Positions 51,597 through 60,035 of a DNA stretch of 64,000 nt are shown here, piece by piece. Each line of letters begins with the position of its first letter. Position 1 is the first letter of the stretch. The notes under the pieces were generated by a model. That model worked only from the letters and a program-made list of their open reading frames with translations. It was not told where the DNA came from and ran no database searches. The DNA lies in NCBI RefSeq assembly GCF_000725625.1, contig NZ_JOHS01000038.1:25017-89016 (forward strand), in the 5' to 3' direction. The position numbers and the translations under genes are program-made. This DNA comes from Streptomyces sp. NRRL F-6676. Lineage in GTDB: Bacteria; Actinomycetota; Actinomycetes; Streptomycetales; Streptomycetaceae.

Positions 51597-52151
51597 GTGA
51601 CTGAACAGGCCGCGGAATCCGGGAAGCCCTTCCTCTACGTCGTCGTCTGCGCCGCCGGGGTCGCCTCCGGCGTCGGGGAGCTGATCGCCGCGGCGCAGAG
51701 GCGGAACTGGGAGGTCGGGGTCCTCGCGACGCCGCTCGCCATGGGCTTCTTCGACACCGCCGCCGTCGAGGCGCGGACCGGGCGCGTGATCCGGTCCGCG
51801 TGGCGGCTGCCGGGGGAGCCGCGGCCCTTTCCGCCGCCGGACGCCGTGGCCGTCGCACCGGCCACCTTCAACACCCTCAACAAGTGGGCGGCCGGCATCT
51901 CCGACACCCTCGCCCTCGGCACGCTCAACGAGGCCTACGGGCTCGGCGTCCCGATCGGCGTACTGCCCTGCGTGGGCGAGGCGCTGGCCGCCCACCCCGC
52001 CTACGCGGCCGCTCTGGAGCGGCTGCGCGGCATGGGCGTACGGTTCGCCGACCCGTACGCCGGGAGCGGCACCGACGGGAGACCTCCCGCCTTCCGCTGG
52101 GAACGTGTGCTCGACCTGCTCCCGCAGCCGCCCGGACCAGGGAGCGTGTGA
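51597..52151 (+). CDS. Flavoprotein (PF02441-type, phosphopantothenoylcysteine-decarboxylase-like)
   Basis: A 184-residue protein of the flavoprotein family. YVVVCAAGVASGVGELIAAA forms the N-terminal Rossmann-like strand, VAVAPATFNTLNKWAAGISD the FMN-site loop, and IGVLPCVGEALAAHPAY continues it. Relatives decarboxylate peptidyl or small-molecule cysteines or prenylate flavin, but many members of this short actinobacterial subgroup are unassigned. The GTG at 51597 follows TAGGGT by 6 bases, indicating a leaderless transcript separate from the P450-ferredoxin operon. Confidence 0.82.
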   Translation: MTEQAAESGKPFLYVVVCAAGVASGVGELIAAAQRRNWEVGVLATPLAMGFFDTAAVEARTGRVIRSAWRLPGEPRPFPPPDAVAVAPATFNTLNKWAAGISDTLALGTLNEAYGLGVPIGVLPCVGEALAAHPAYAAALERLRGMGVRFADPYAGSGTDGRPPAFRWERVLDLLPQPPGPGSV

Positions 52152-52566
52152 AGGGGGGCGGTGCTTTTCCCGGAACGTTCCGCCGCCTTCCTGAATTCCT
52201 GTCGATAAGGTCCCGGCGGGCCCGGCCGGGCCGGGGCAATTACCCCGTACGGACCCCTTGCTGACGCATCGTCAACTTACCCCGAGTTCAGGCGGGGTTC
52301 ATTCGCCGGGGAAAGTGAGCCCCTGTCTTGTTACTGCTCCCCGGCGTGTGCGAAGGTGTGGGGCGTCGGCGTGCGGACAATTCCTTTTCCGCCGGACGCG
52401 CCCGGTGCGCCGTTCGCCCCCCACTCCGGAAAAAAGCGGTCGTGGTCGCGCGTTCGGGATATCGAAAATTACGCGCATGAAACCGGACGCTCCCCACGGG
52501 GGCGGCCGGCCGGGCGGTACGTGACTGGTCCGGACCCGGCCTCGTGCGCAGGGGCTGTGGAGGAAA
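52152..52566. other. 415-bp intergenic region upstream of the sigma-like/lectin gene
   Basis: Noticeably less GC-rich than its surroundings. It contains the 12-bp palindrome CGGAACGTTCCG (52171-52182), a possible hairpin around TTCGCCGGGGAAAGTGAGCC (about 52303), and AT-rich tracts near 52260-52280 and 52454-52474. This is likely a complex promoter region for the following gene. No small gene can be supported. Confidence 0.5.
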
Positions 52567-55500
52567 GTGAACGTGAACGACGGGGCCGTGCCGAGTTCCG
52601 CCGAGCCCGGCCGGCCGCGCGAGGTGCCCGACGCGGAACTCGCCGCGGAGCTCAAGAAGTCCGGCGGGGAGGGGCCCGTCCACCGGCCGGTGGAGGAACT
52701 CCTCGTCCGGCACGGGGAGGCCGTGTACGCCTACGCGCGGTTGTGCACGGCCGGGGCGCACCCCGCCGGCATGCTCACCACCGCCGCGTTCACCCGGCTG
52801 TTCGAGAACGCCGGCCGGCAGGCCGGGCCGACGGCGGCGTGGCGGCCGGCCCTGCTGGTCACCGTCGGCCGGATCGCGGCGGAGTGGGACGCCGACCACC
52901 GGCGGGAGATGCTCCACGCCGAGCTGCGCTCCGGCACCGGGTCCGGCTCCGCGGCGGCGCGGCTGCTGCCGCCCGGGAACCGGCGGCTCGTCACCACCGC
53001 CTTCCAGCGGCTCGCCGAGCCCGCGCGGTGCCTGCTGTGGCACATGGAGGTGGAACGCGAGGAGCAGGACGTGCCCGCCGCGCTCCTCGGCATCGACGCC
53101 GGCGACGTCCCGGTGCGGCTCGCCCGGGCCAGAGCCCGGCTGCGCGACGCCTGTCTGGAGGTCCACCGGGAGTCCGCGCCCCAGGACGACTGCCGGCGGT
53201 TCGCCCGGCTGCTCGACGTGGCGCTGCGACGCGGGGACCGGGTCCTCGACCCCGACCTCCTCTTCCACATGGACGGCTGCGCGCACTGCCGGGGCGCCGC
53301 CGAGCAGCTCGACGGCTTCGACCGGCGGCTGCCGGTGCTCCTCACGGAGGGGGTACTGGGCTGGGCCGCCCGGGCCTACCTCGACACCCGCGGCCCCCGG
53401 GAGCCGAAGCCCCCGCGCGGGCCGACGGCGCTCGACGCGCGCATGGACTTCACGGCCCCCGACCCGTCACCGGCCCCACCGGGCCCCCGCACGCGCGCCG
53501 CCCGCCCCCGCACGCCGGTCCGCACGGCCGCCGCCCACGTCCGCACCCTCACCGCCCGCCTCCGCACCCCCCGCCGGCCCCCCACCCCCGCGCACCCGAA
53601 GGAGGGCCCACAGCCGGGGACCCCGTCGGACGACCCGGCGGCGCGGGCCGCGCCGGACCGGGGCGCCACGGCGCGTGCCACCGCGCCCGGGGACGCCGCA
53701 CGTGGCGCTGGTGCGCCGGGCGTCGCGGAGGGAGGTGCTGTCGGCTGGAGCGCTGCCGCGCCCGGGGCCGCCGGGCGAGGCGTCGGCGAGCCGGGCGCGG
53801 CCGCCTCGGCTGACACCGTCCGGGGTGCGACCAGGTCGGCTGTCGCCGGTCGGAGCGCTGGTGTGCCGGGTGGCGCGGGGTCGAGTGATGCCGCGCCGGG
53901 GGACGCCGGTCGGGGAGCCGCCTCGGCGACCGCCGGGCGAGGCGCTGCGGCGCCGGAGGATGCCGGGCATGCGGCCGCGCCGGGTGTTGCCGGGCGGGGC
54001 GTCGGCGGGCCGGGCGCAGCCGCCTCGGCGAGCGCCGGGCGTGGCGCTGTGGCGCGGGGGGATGCCGGGCATGCGGCGATGCCATGTGTTGCCGGGCGGG
54101 GTGCCGGCGGGCCGGGCGCAGTCGAATCGGTAGACACCGTCGGTGGCGCGACCGCGTCGGCTGTCGCCGGTCGAAGCGTTGGCGCGCCGGGTGGCGCGGG
54201 GTCGAGTGACGCCGTGATGGGGGACGCCGGTCGGGGAGCCGCCTCGGCGAGCGCCGGGCGTGGCGCTGCGGCGCGGGGGGATGCCGGGCATGCGGCGATG
54301 CCGGGTGTTGCCGGACGGGGCGTCGTCGGCCGGGGTGCCGGCGGGCCGGGTGTAGCCGCATCGGTAGACACCATCCGGGGCGCGACCGCGTCGGCTGTCG
54401 CCGGTCGGGGCGCTGGTGCGCCGGGTGGCGCGGGGTCGAGTGACGCCGCGCCCGGGGACGCGGGCCGGGAGGCTGCCGCGCCCGGGGCCGCCGGTCGGGG
54501 AGCCGCCTCGGCGAGCGCCGGGCGTGACGCTGCGGCGCGGGCGGACGCCGAGCATGCGGTCACGTCGGGCGCTGCCGGTCGGGGCGTCGGCGGGCTGGGC
54601 GCGGCCGCCTGGGCAGGCGTCGGGCGTGGCGCTGTCGCGCCGGGGGATGCCGGGCAGGGTGTTGCCTCGCGTGGCGGTGCACCCGGGAGGGACGCGGTGA
54701 GCGTGCCCGCGTCCGATGGCGGCACGGCGGGCGTTGCCCGGCCGGGAGGGGCTGGGCGGAGGCGCGCGGGTAGGCGGCGTCATGCCACGCGGGTGGACGC
54801 CGCCGCGGCGGGCCTCGCCGCACCGGCCGTCGTGCGGGGAGCGGCCCCCGGGGCGGCACCCGTCGCGCCGGGGGCCGGCGCGGACGCGCGCCGGGAGACC
54901 GTGTCGGATACCGGCCCGGCATCGGTGGGTGCCGTTGGGGCGGACGGGTTCGCGGGGAGCGGGGCGCGGCATCGGGCGCGGGGGCGGGTGTTGCGGGCGG
55001 TGCGGTGGGGGGCCTTCGGGGCGGGTCGGCGGCGGGAGCCGCTTCTTGTCGTGGGGATCGCGGGGATCGTGGGGTTCTGTGTCGTCGTGCCGTTGGCCGT
55101 GTGGGGTGTGCTGGGTGGCGGCGGTGCGGAGGAGGGCGGAGAGGGTGCCGCCTCGGCGGTGCCGTCGTGGGCCGGGACGGCCGCCGACGCCTCCGACGGC
55201 GTCGTACGGGGCCGGCTGCGCAACGCCGGTGACGGGCTGTGCCTCGACGTCCACGGCGAGAAGGCCGTCGCCGGCGCCGAGGCCGTGCTCGCGGGCTGCG
55301 GCTCCGCCCGCACCCAGCACTGGGCCTACGAGACCGACGGCCTGCTGCGCAGCCTCGCCGAGCCCTCGCTCTGCCTCGACTCCCGCCTCGGCTACTCGGT
55401 CGTCCTGGCCCCGTGCGCGGGCCGGTCCACGCCCGAGGCGAGGAACGTCCGCTACGACTTCACCCTCCAGGGCACCCTCGTACCGCGCCGCGACCAGAAC

Positions 55501-55671
55501 CTGGCCCTCGCCCCGGCCGCGCCCGGCTCCGACCCCGCCCCCGGCACCGCCCTCGTGCTGAAGCCGCGCGCCACCGGCGACGGGGAGCAGCGCTGGCAGG
55601 CCGACACCGACGGCGCGCTGCGGATGCAGTCCGTCAACTGGGGCGCCGAGGGCACGCCCGAGGACCGCTGA
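52567..55671 (+). CDS. Degenerate ECF-sigma-like protein fused to zinc motif, repeat linker, TM helix and ricin-type lectin
   Basis: A 1034-residue protein of five parts. Residues 40-110 resemble ECF sigma region 2 (EELLVRHGEAVYAYARLC), but the acidic core-RNAP motif (usually DAEDLTQE) is replaced by HPAGMLTTAAF. Residues 138-200 resemble region 4 (LLWHMEVEREEQDVPAALLG). Residues 207-250 carry HMDGCAHC (His 234, Cys 238, Cys 241), a zinc anti-sigma (ZAS) motif. About 350-780 are Ala/Gly-rich repeats. One membrane helix lies near 825-848 (LLVVGIAGIVGFCVVVPLAV). The rest (about 878-1034) is ricin-B-like (NAGDGLCLDV, TQHWAY, EQRWQAD). This suggests an outside sugar sensor with an inside regulatory head. 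GTG start after GGAGGAAA. Confidence 0.8.
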   Translation: MNVNDGAVPSSAEPGRPREVPDAELAAELKKSGGEGPVHRPVEELLVRHGEAVYAYARLCTAGAHPAGMLTTAAFTRLFENAGRQAGPTAAWRPALLVTVGRIAAEWDADHRREMLHAELRSGTGSGSAAARLLPPGNRRLVTTAFQRLAEPARCLLWHMEVEREEQDVPAALLGIDAGDVPVRLARARARLRDACLEVHRESAPQDDCRRFARLLDVALRRGDRVLDPDLLFHMDGCAHCRGAAEQLDGFDRRLPVLLTEGVLGWAARAYLDTRGPREPKPPRGPTALDARMDFTAPDPSPAPPGPRTRAARPRTPVRTAAAHVRTLTARLRTPRRPPTPAHPKEGPQPGTPSDDPAARAAPDRGATARATAPGDAARGAGAPGVAEGGAVGWSAAAPGAAGRGVGEPGAAASADTVRGATRSAVAGRSAGVPGGAGSSDAAPGDAGRGAASATAGRGAAAPEDAGHAAAPGVAGRGVGGPGAAASASAGRGAVARGDAGHAAMPCVAGRGAGGPGAVESVDTVGGATASAVAGRSVGAPGGAGSSDAVMGDAGRGAASASAGRGAAARGDAGHAAMPGVAGRGVVGRGAGGPGVAASVDTIRGATASAVAGRGAGAPGGAGSSDAAPGDAGREAAAPGAAGRGAASASAGRDAAARADAEHAVTSGAAGRGVGGLGAAAWAGVGRGAVAPGDAGQGVASRGGAPGRDAVSVPASDGGTAGVARPGGAGRRRAGRRRHATRVDAAAAGLAAPAVVRGAAPGAAPVAPGAGADARRETVSDTGPASVGAVGADGFAGSGARHRARGRVLRAVRWGAFGAGRRREPLLVVGIAGIVGFCVVVPLAVWGVLGGGGAEEGGEGAASAVPSWAGTAADASDGVVRGRLRNAGDGLCLDVHGEKAVAGAEAVLAGCGSARTQHWAYETDGLLRSLAEPSLCLDSRLGYSVVLAPCAGRSTPEARNVRYDFTLQGTLVPRRDQNLALAPAAPGSDPAPGTALVLKPRATGDGEQRWQADTDGALRMQSVNWGAEGTPEDR
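53830..54500 (+). repeat. Long imperfect internal repeats in the lectin-fusion gene
   Basis: A module beginning TCGGCTGTCGCCGGTCG recurs at about 53840, 54166 and 54400, followed each time by GGTGGCGCGGGGTCGAGTGA and GGAGCCGCCTCGGCGA (the third shortened). Between them, GGATGCCGGGCATGCGGC blocks also recur. The spacing is unequal, so units have been gained or lost in multiples of three, keeping the frame. Confidence 0.8.
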
Positions 55672-55680
55672 TCCCCGCCC

Positions 55681-56940
55681 TCACCCCCCGAACAGCCGCA
55701 GCGACAGCCACAGCGCCGTCGTCGCCGGGACCAGCGCCGCCGGTACCGCGAGCAGCCCGAGCCGGGTGAACTCGCCCAGGTCGACGCCGTGGTCGTGCTG
55801 GTGCAGGATCCGCCGCCACAGCAACGTCGCCAGCGAACCCGCGTACGTGAGGTTCGGGCCGATGTTGACGCCGAGCAGCACGGCCAGCACCGGCCCCGTG
55901 CCGGCCGGGGCGACCAGCGGCAGCAGCACCAGCACCGCCGGCAGGTTGTTGATCACGTTGGCCAGCAGCGCCGCCAGCGCCGCGACGCCCAGCAGCGCGG
56001 CCCAGCCGGAGCCGTCCGGCAGCAGCCGCCCCAGCGCGTCGGCGAGCCCGTTGTCGACGACGGCCCGTACGACCACGCCCAGCGCGAGCACGAACGCCAG
56101 GAAGCCCGGCGCCGCCGCCCGCACCACCGTGAGCGGCGTCGTACGCCGGCGCACCAGCGCGCGCACGGCCAGGGTGAGCGCCCCCGCCAGCGCCGACCAC
56201 GCCGGGTCGATGCCGACGGCGGAGGCGACGACGAACCCGGCGAGCGTGCCGACCACGGTGACGAGCGCGAACACCGGCATCGGCGGCGGCTCCTCCCCGC
56301 GCGGGTCGCAGACGGCGGCCGTACCGAGGTCCCGGCGGAAGAACCGCCGGAAGACGACGTACTCGGCGGCCACCGCGACCACCCACGGCAGTGCCATCAG
56401 CGCGCCGAACCGTACGAACCCGATGCCCGCGGCCGTGAACGCGAGCAGGTTGGTCAGATTGGAGACCGGCAGCAGCAGCGAGGCCGTGTTGGACAGATGC
56501 GTGCAGGCGTAGACGTGCGGTTTGGGGCGGGCGCCCATGTGCGCGGCGGTGGCGAACACCACGGGGGTGAGCAGCACGACGGTCGCGTCCAGGCTGAGCA
56601 CCGCCGTGATCGCCGAGGCGAGCGCGAAGACGGCGGTCAGCAGGCGGCCGGGGCTGCCGGCGGCCCAGCGGGCGGTCCACGCGCCGCAGGCGCGGAACAG
56701 GCCTTCCTCGTCGCAGTAGCGGGCGAGGACGAGGACGGCGGCGAGGAAGCCGACGACGGGGGCGAGGTGGGAGACCTCGTCGGCGGCGTGGTCCAGGGAG
56801 AGGGCGCCGGTGGCGATGGCGAGGGTGGCGGCGGGGACGGCGACGACCGCCTCCGGCCAGTTGAAGGGTCTGGCGACGGCGCAGGCGAGGACCGCGGCGA
56901 GGAGGAGGACGGAGAGGGTTTCGGCGAGCGGGGTGTTCAG
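55681..56940 (-). CDS. SLC13/ArsB-type permease, probable CTG start
   Basis: A 419-residue membrane protein with about ten helices: VVGFLAAVLVLARYCDEEGL, LASAITAVLSLDATVVLLTP (family motif) and GVNIGPNLTYAGSLATLLW. It belongs to the ArsB/SLC13 superfamily, moving arsenite or carboxylates; the substrate is not readable. The first ATG/GTG in frame (56601) would cut off three helices. Reading upstream, the frame stays open and membrane-like up to CTG 56940, which has GGAGG 6 bases before it, giving the expected N-terminus MNTPLAETLSVLLLAAVLA. Confidence 0.78.
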   Translation of the reverse strand: MNTPLAETLSVLLLAAVLACAVARPFNWPEAVVAVPAATLAIATGALSLDHAADEVSHLAPVVGFLAAVLVLARYCDEEGLFRACGAWTARWAAGSPGRLLTAVFALASAITAVLSLDATVVLLTPVVFATAAHMGARPKPHVYACTHLSNTASLLLPVSNLTNLLAFTAAGIGFVRFGALMALPWVVAVAAEYVVFRRFFRRDLGTAAVCDPRGEEPPPMPVFALVTVVGTLAGFVVASAVGIDPAWSALAGALTLAVRALVRRRTTPLTVVRAAAPGFLAFVLALGVVVRAVVDNGLADALGRLLPDGSGWAALLGVAALAALLANVINNLPAVLVLLPLVAPAGTGPVLAVLLGVNIGPNLTYAGSLATLLWRRILHQHDHGVDLGEFTRLGLLAVPAALVPATTALWLSLRLFGG

Positions 56941-56969
56941 GGGACGCCTCCGGCGGCGGTGAGGTGCAG

Positions 56970-57080
56970 GTTCCCCTGCGCGCCCCCTATTTTCCCCGCC
57001 CCTGCGGCCCCTTCCCGTCCCGACCCGGGGGGCTCCGCTCCCGGACCCCCGGAAGACGCGTGGTTCCCCGCGCCCCTAAC
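56970..57080. repeat. Diverged palindromic intergenic element
   Basis: CCCCGCCCCTGCGGCCCCTT, GGGGGCTCCGCTCCCGGACC and GTGGTTCCCCGCGCCCCTAA are recognisable pieces of the same family as at 27829 and 48601, in weaker form. The last piece reaches the stop codon of the SpoIIE-type gene. Confidence 0.6.
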
Positions 57081-59502
57081 AGTCCTCCAGCAGCGTCAGT
57101 TCCGCCCAGATCGTCTTGCCGTCCGGGGTGTGGCGGGTGCCCCAGCGTTGGGTGAGCTGGGCGACCAGGAGCAGGCCGCGGCCGCCCTCGTCGTAGGTCT
57201 TCGCGCGGCGCAGGTGGGGCGCCGTCGGGCTGGCGTCGGAGACCTCGCAGATGAGGATGGACGTGTCGTGGATCAGCCGGAGCCGGATCGGGCGCTCGCC
57301 GTAGCGGATCGCGTTGGTGACGAGTTCGCTCACCACCAGCTCCGCCGTGAACGCCGTCTCCGTCAGCCGCCACCGCTCCAGCTGCCCCACCACCTGCTTG
57401 CGGATCGCCGCGACCAGCGACGGGTCCGCGGGGATGTCCCACGTCGCCACCTGCGAGGCCGGCAGCCCCCGGGTGCGGGCCAGCAGCAGCGCCACGTCGT
57501 CCGCGGCGCCGCCGGGCGGCAGCAGCGCGTGCAGTACCCGGTCGCACGCCGCGTCCAGTGAGTCGGAGACGTCGGGCGTGTCCCTCGCATCCGCCGCCTC
57601 GGCCGATGCCGGCAGTGCCTCGCACAGCAGCCGCTGGCTGGAGTCGAGGTCCCGCTCCCGGCTCTCCACCAGGCCGTCGGTGTACAGCCCCAGCACCGTG
57701 CCCTCGGGCAGATCGACCTCGATCGATTCGAACGGCAGCCCGCCCAGCCCCAGCGGCGGCCCGGCCGGGAGCTCGATCCGGCGCGCCGGGCCGCCCCCGG
57801 GCGGCACCATCACCGGCGGCGGATGCCCGGCCCGGGCCATCGTGCACCGGCGCGAGACCGGGTCGTACACCGCGTAGAGACAGGTCGCCCCGACCTCCCC
57901 GGTCGTGCCGTCCTGCCCGCTCTCCACCGACAGCCGCAGCACCAGGTCGTCGAGGTGGGTGAGCAGTTCGTCGGGGGCGAGGTCGATGTCGGCGAGCGTG
58001 CGGACGGCCGTGCGCAGCCGGCCCATCGTCGCCGAGGCCTTGATGCCGTGGCCGACGACATCGCCGACGATCATGGCGACCCGCATCCCGGACAGCGGGA
58101 TCACGTCGAACCAGTCGCCGCCGACCCCGGCCCGCGCGGCCGGCAGATAGCGGGAGGCCGCCTCCACCGCCGCCGTCCGCGGCAGCCGCCGGGGCAGCAG
58201 ACTGCGCTGGAGGGCGAGCGCCGTGTCGCGCTCGCGGGAGTACCGGCGGGCGTTGTCGATGCACACGGCCGCCCGCGCGGTGACCTCCTCCGCCAGCAGC
58301 ACGTCGTCCGGGGTGAACGCCTCGGGCCGGCGGAATCGGCTGAGGACGGCCACCCCGAGGGTGCCGCCGCGGGCCTGGATCGGCACCGACATCGACGAGT
58401 GGATGCCGAGCGCGCGGATCCGCCCGGCCCGTACCGGATCCTCGCCCAGCCACTCGGTGAGCGTCTCCGTCGGGTCCGCGGCGAGGACGGTATTGCCCGT
58501 GGTCAGACAGGTGGCCTGCGGGGAGGAGGCGGGATACCGCCGGGTGCCGCCGAGCTCGGTCACCACCTCGGGCGCCCCCGGTGTCGCCGACCGCTGGGCG
58601 GTGCGCCGCAGCACCACGGGGAAGCTGAGCGAGACGGGGCACGGGTCGCTGCCGTCCTCCGGCGCGTCCAGCAGGTCGATGCTGACGAAGTCGGCGAGCG
58701 CCGGTACGCAGACGTCCGCCAGCTCCTGCGCCGTGCGGGCCACGTCCAGCGTGCTGCCGATGCGCACGCTCGCCTCGTTGACCAGTTGCAGCCGCTTGCG
58801 GGCCAGATGCTCGTCGGTGAAGTCGTGCATGGTCAGACAGACGCCCCGGATCCGGCCCTCGGCGTCGGTGACCGGGGCCACCCGGAAGAGCCAGGCGCTG
58901 TCCCGCCCGGCCACGTCGGCGGAGACCAGTGTCCGTACGTCCTCGGCGTGCCCGGTGGTGAGCACGCGGAACATGTCCCGTTCGATCTCCTCGCTCTCGC
59001 GCCGGCCGCCGATCTCCGACGGACGCAGCCCGCGGACCCGATCCTCGGGGACGCCCATCACATCGGACATGGCCCGGTTGAACCGCCGCAGCCGCAGCCG
59101 TTCGTCGTAGACGGCGGTGGCGCACGGGGACTCGGCCAGCGCGGTCTGGGCCAGCGGGTCGTCGTCCGGGAGGGGAGCGGTGTCCTCCAGGGGGGTCACC
59201 AGGAGCCAGTGGCCGGGGCCGTCGGGGCGGGCCGGGCGGTGGTGGGCGAGGATCCACACGGAGACGGTGCGTCCGTCCCGGTGACGCAGGCCCACGGTGC
59301 CGGCGCAGCGGAAGGGACGGTCCGCGGGGAGGACGAAGCCGGCCGGGTCGGCCAGGAGGCCGGCGGCGGGGCGGCCCACGACCTCGTCGGCCGTGTGACC
59401 CAGCAGCCGTCGCGCGCCCTCGTTCCACTCCCGCAGCATGCCGCCGTCGTCGACGACCGCCCGCGCCGTGGCGGCATCGTCGTACGGGTACTCCGGGCTC
59501 AT
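57076..59502 (-). CDS. PAS-PAS-GAF-SpoIIE phosphatase-HATPase signalling protein
   Basis: An 808-residue soluble regulator. Two PAS-like sensor regions (about 15-110 and 115-235, with MLREWNEGARRLLGHTADEV), a GAF domain (about 250-410), a PP2C/SpoIIE phosphatase (about 425-650; metal Asps in GVGGDWFDVIPLSG, MIVGDVVGHG and ADDVALLLAR) and a C-terminal ATPase (ELVVSELVTNAIRYG). The phosphatase would dephosphorylate a STAS antagonist and the ATPase act as anti-sigma kinase, making a self-contained sigma switch. ATG 59502 follows GAGGAA by 10 bases; a GTG 15 codons upstream is possible. Confidence 0.9.
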   Translation of the reverse strand: MSPEYPYDDAATARAVVDDGGMLREWNEGARRLLGHTADEVVGRPAAGLLADPAGFVLPADRPFRCAGTVGLRHRDGRTVSVWILAHHRPARPDGPGHWLLVTPLEDTAPLPDDDPLAQTALAESPCATAVYDERLRLRRFNRAMSDVMGVPEDRVRGLRPSEIGGRRESEEIERDMFRVLTTGHAEDVRTLVSADVAGRDSAWLFRVAPVTDAEGRIRGVCLTMHDFTDEHLARKRLQLVNEASVRIGSTLDVARTAQELADVCVPALADFVSIDLLDAPEDGSDPCPVSLSFPVVLRRTAQRSATPGAPEVVTELGGTRRYPASSPQATCLTTGNTVLAADPTETLTEWLGEDPVRAGRIRALGIHSSMSVPIQARGGTLGVAVLSRFRRPEAFTPDDVLLAEEVTARAAVCIDNARRYSRERDTALALQRSLLPRRLPRTAAVEAASRYLPAARAGVGGDWFDVIPLSGMRVAMIVGDVVGHGIKASATMGRLRTAVRTLADIDLAPDELLTHLDDLVLRLSVESGQDGTTGEVGATCLYAVYDPVSRRCTMARAGHPPPVMVPPGGGPARRIELPAGPPLGLGGLPFESIEVDLPEGTVLGLYTDGLVESRERDLDSSQRLLCEALPASAEAADARDTPDVSDSLDAACDRVLHALLPPGGAADDVALLLARTRGLPASQVATWDIPADPSLVAAIRKQVVGQLERWRLTETAFTAELVVSELVTNAIRYGERPIRLRLIHDTSILICEVSDASPTAPHLRRAKTYDEGGRGLLLVAQLTQRWGTRHTPDGKTIWAELTLLEDC

Positions 59503-59716
59503 CCTCGCCACTTCCTCGCGCCCACTCCGGGTGAACAGGGCCTTCACACGTCGTATCCAGGTTAGGGCCTGCCGTTTGGATCAGCTCTGCCGGACCTTGA
59601 TGGGCCTGTGGTGTCCACGGTCGGGATCTGTTTGCCCGCGATCAGTGGGCGGCGCGGATCAGTCGGCTGGAAGTGTCGGGGCGGTGAGGGCGGTGCCTGG
59701 CGGTTCGGTCCTTGCT

Positions 59717-59769
59717 GGGTACCGGCCTGCGTACCCTTTGACCTGGGGGTATTTACGGGTAAGTACCCG
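59717..59769 (+). promoter_or_regulatory. Promoter and clustered GGGTAC/GTACCC operators of the TA operon
   Basis: GGGTAC-8-GTACCC (59717-59736) and CGGGTA-AG-TACCCG (59756-59769) flank a TTGACC -35 box (59738-59743); a candidate -10 is TAAGTA (59760-59765). A further GGTACCGTA lies at 59774-59782. Repeated half-sites around the promoter fit autorepression by the ribbon-helix-helix antitoxin encoded next. Confidence 0.65.
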
Positions 59770-59786
59770 CGAGGTACCGTAAGCGC

Positions 59787-60032
59787 ATGCCAGCGTTGAA
59801 TGTGGAGTTCAGCGAGCGGGAGCTCGAGGACCTCCGGCAGATCGCCAAGGAGCGCGGTACGTCGATGAAGGCACTCGTGCGGGAGGCGGCGGCCGCCGAC
59901 ATCGCGCGGCACCGGGCGTTGCAGGAGGGCGCGGAGGCGTTCCGTCGCTTCTTCACCGCGCACGCCGCGGAGTTCGCCGCCGCCTTTCCCGAGGACGAGT
60001 CACCCGGCGGAAGCGAGGGGCGGGACGTCTGA
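59787..60032 (+). CDS. Ribbon-helix-helix antitoxin-like protein
   Basis: An 81-residue protein. The first 45 residues read as strand-helix-helix (LNVEFSERELEDLRQIAKER, then GTSMKALVREAAAADIARHR), a ribbon-helix-helix DNA-binding fold. The acidic C-terminus (AFPEDESPGGSEGRDV) would be the toxin-binding tail. It is the first gene of a two-gene operon with a Fic-like toxin 3 bases downstream, the normal order of antitoxin then toxin. Its own promoter carries symmetric sites. Confidence 0.85.
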   Translation: MPALNVEFSERELEDLRQIAKERGTSMKALVREAAAADIARHRALQEGAEAFRRFFTAHAAEFAAAFPEDESPGGSEGRDV

Positions 60033-60035
60033 CCC

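Noticed and set aside
52567..53300. A functional ECF sigma factor
   Set aside because: Segments resembling regions 2 and 4 are present, but the acidic RNA-polymerase-binding motif of region 2 is replaced by uncharged residues; I describe it as degenerate.
53376..55320. Long minus-strand frames (449 and 617 codons) opposite the lectin-fusion gene
   Set aside because: The repetitive GC-rich linker keeps all frames open. Only the plus-strand frame continues into recognisable domains at both ends and has a ribosome-binding site.
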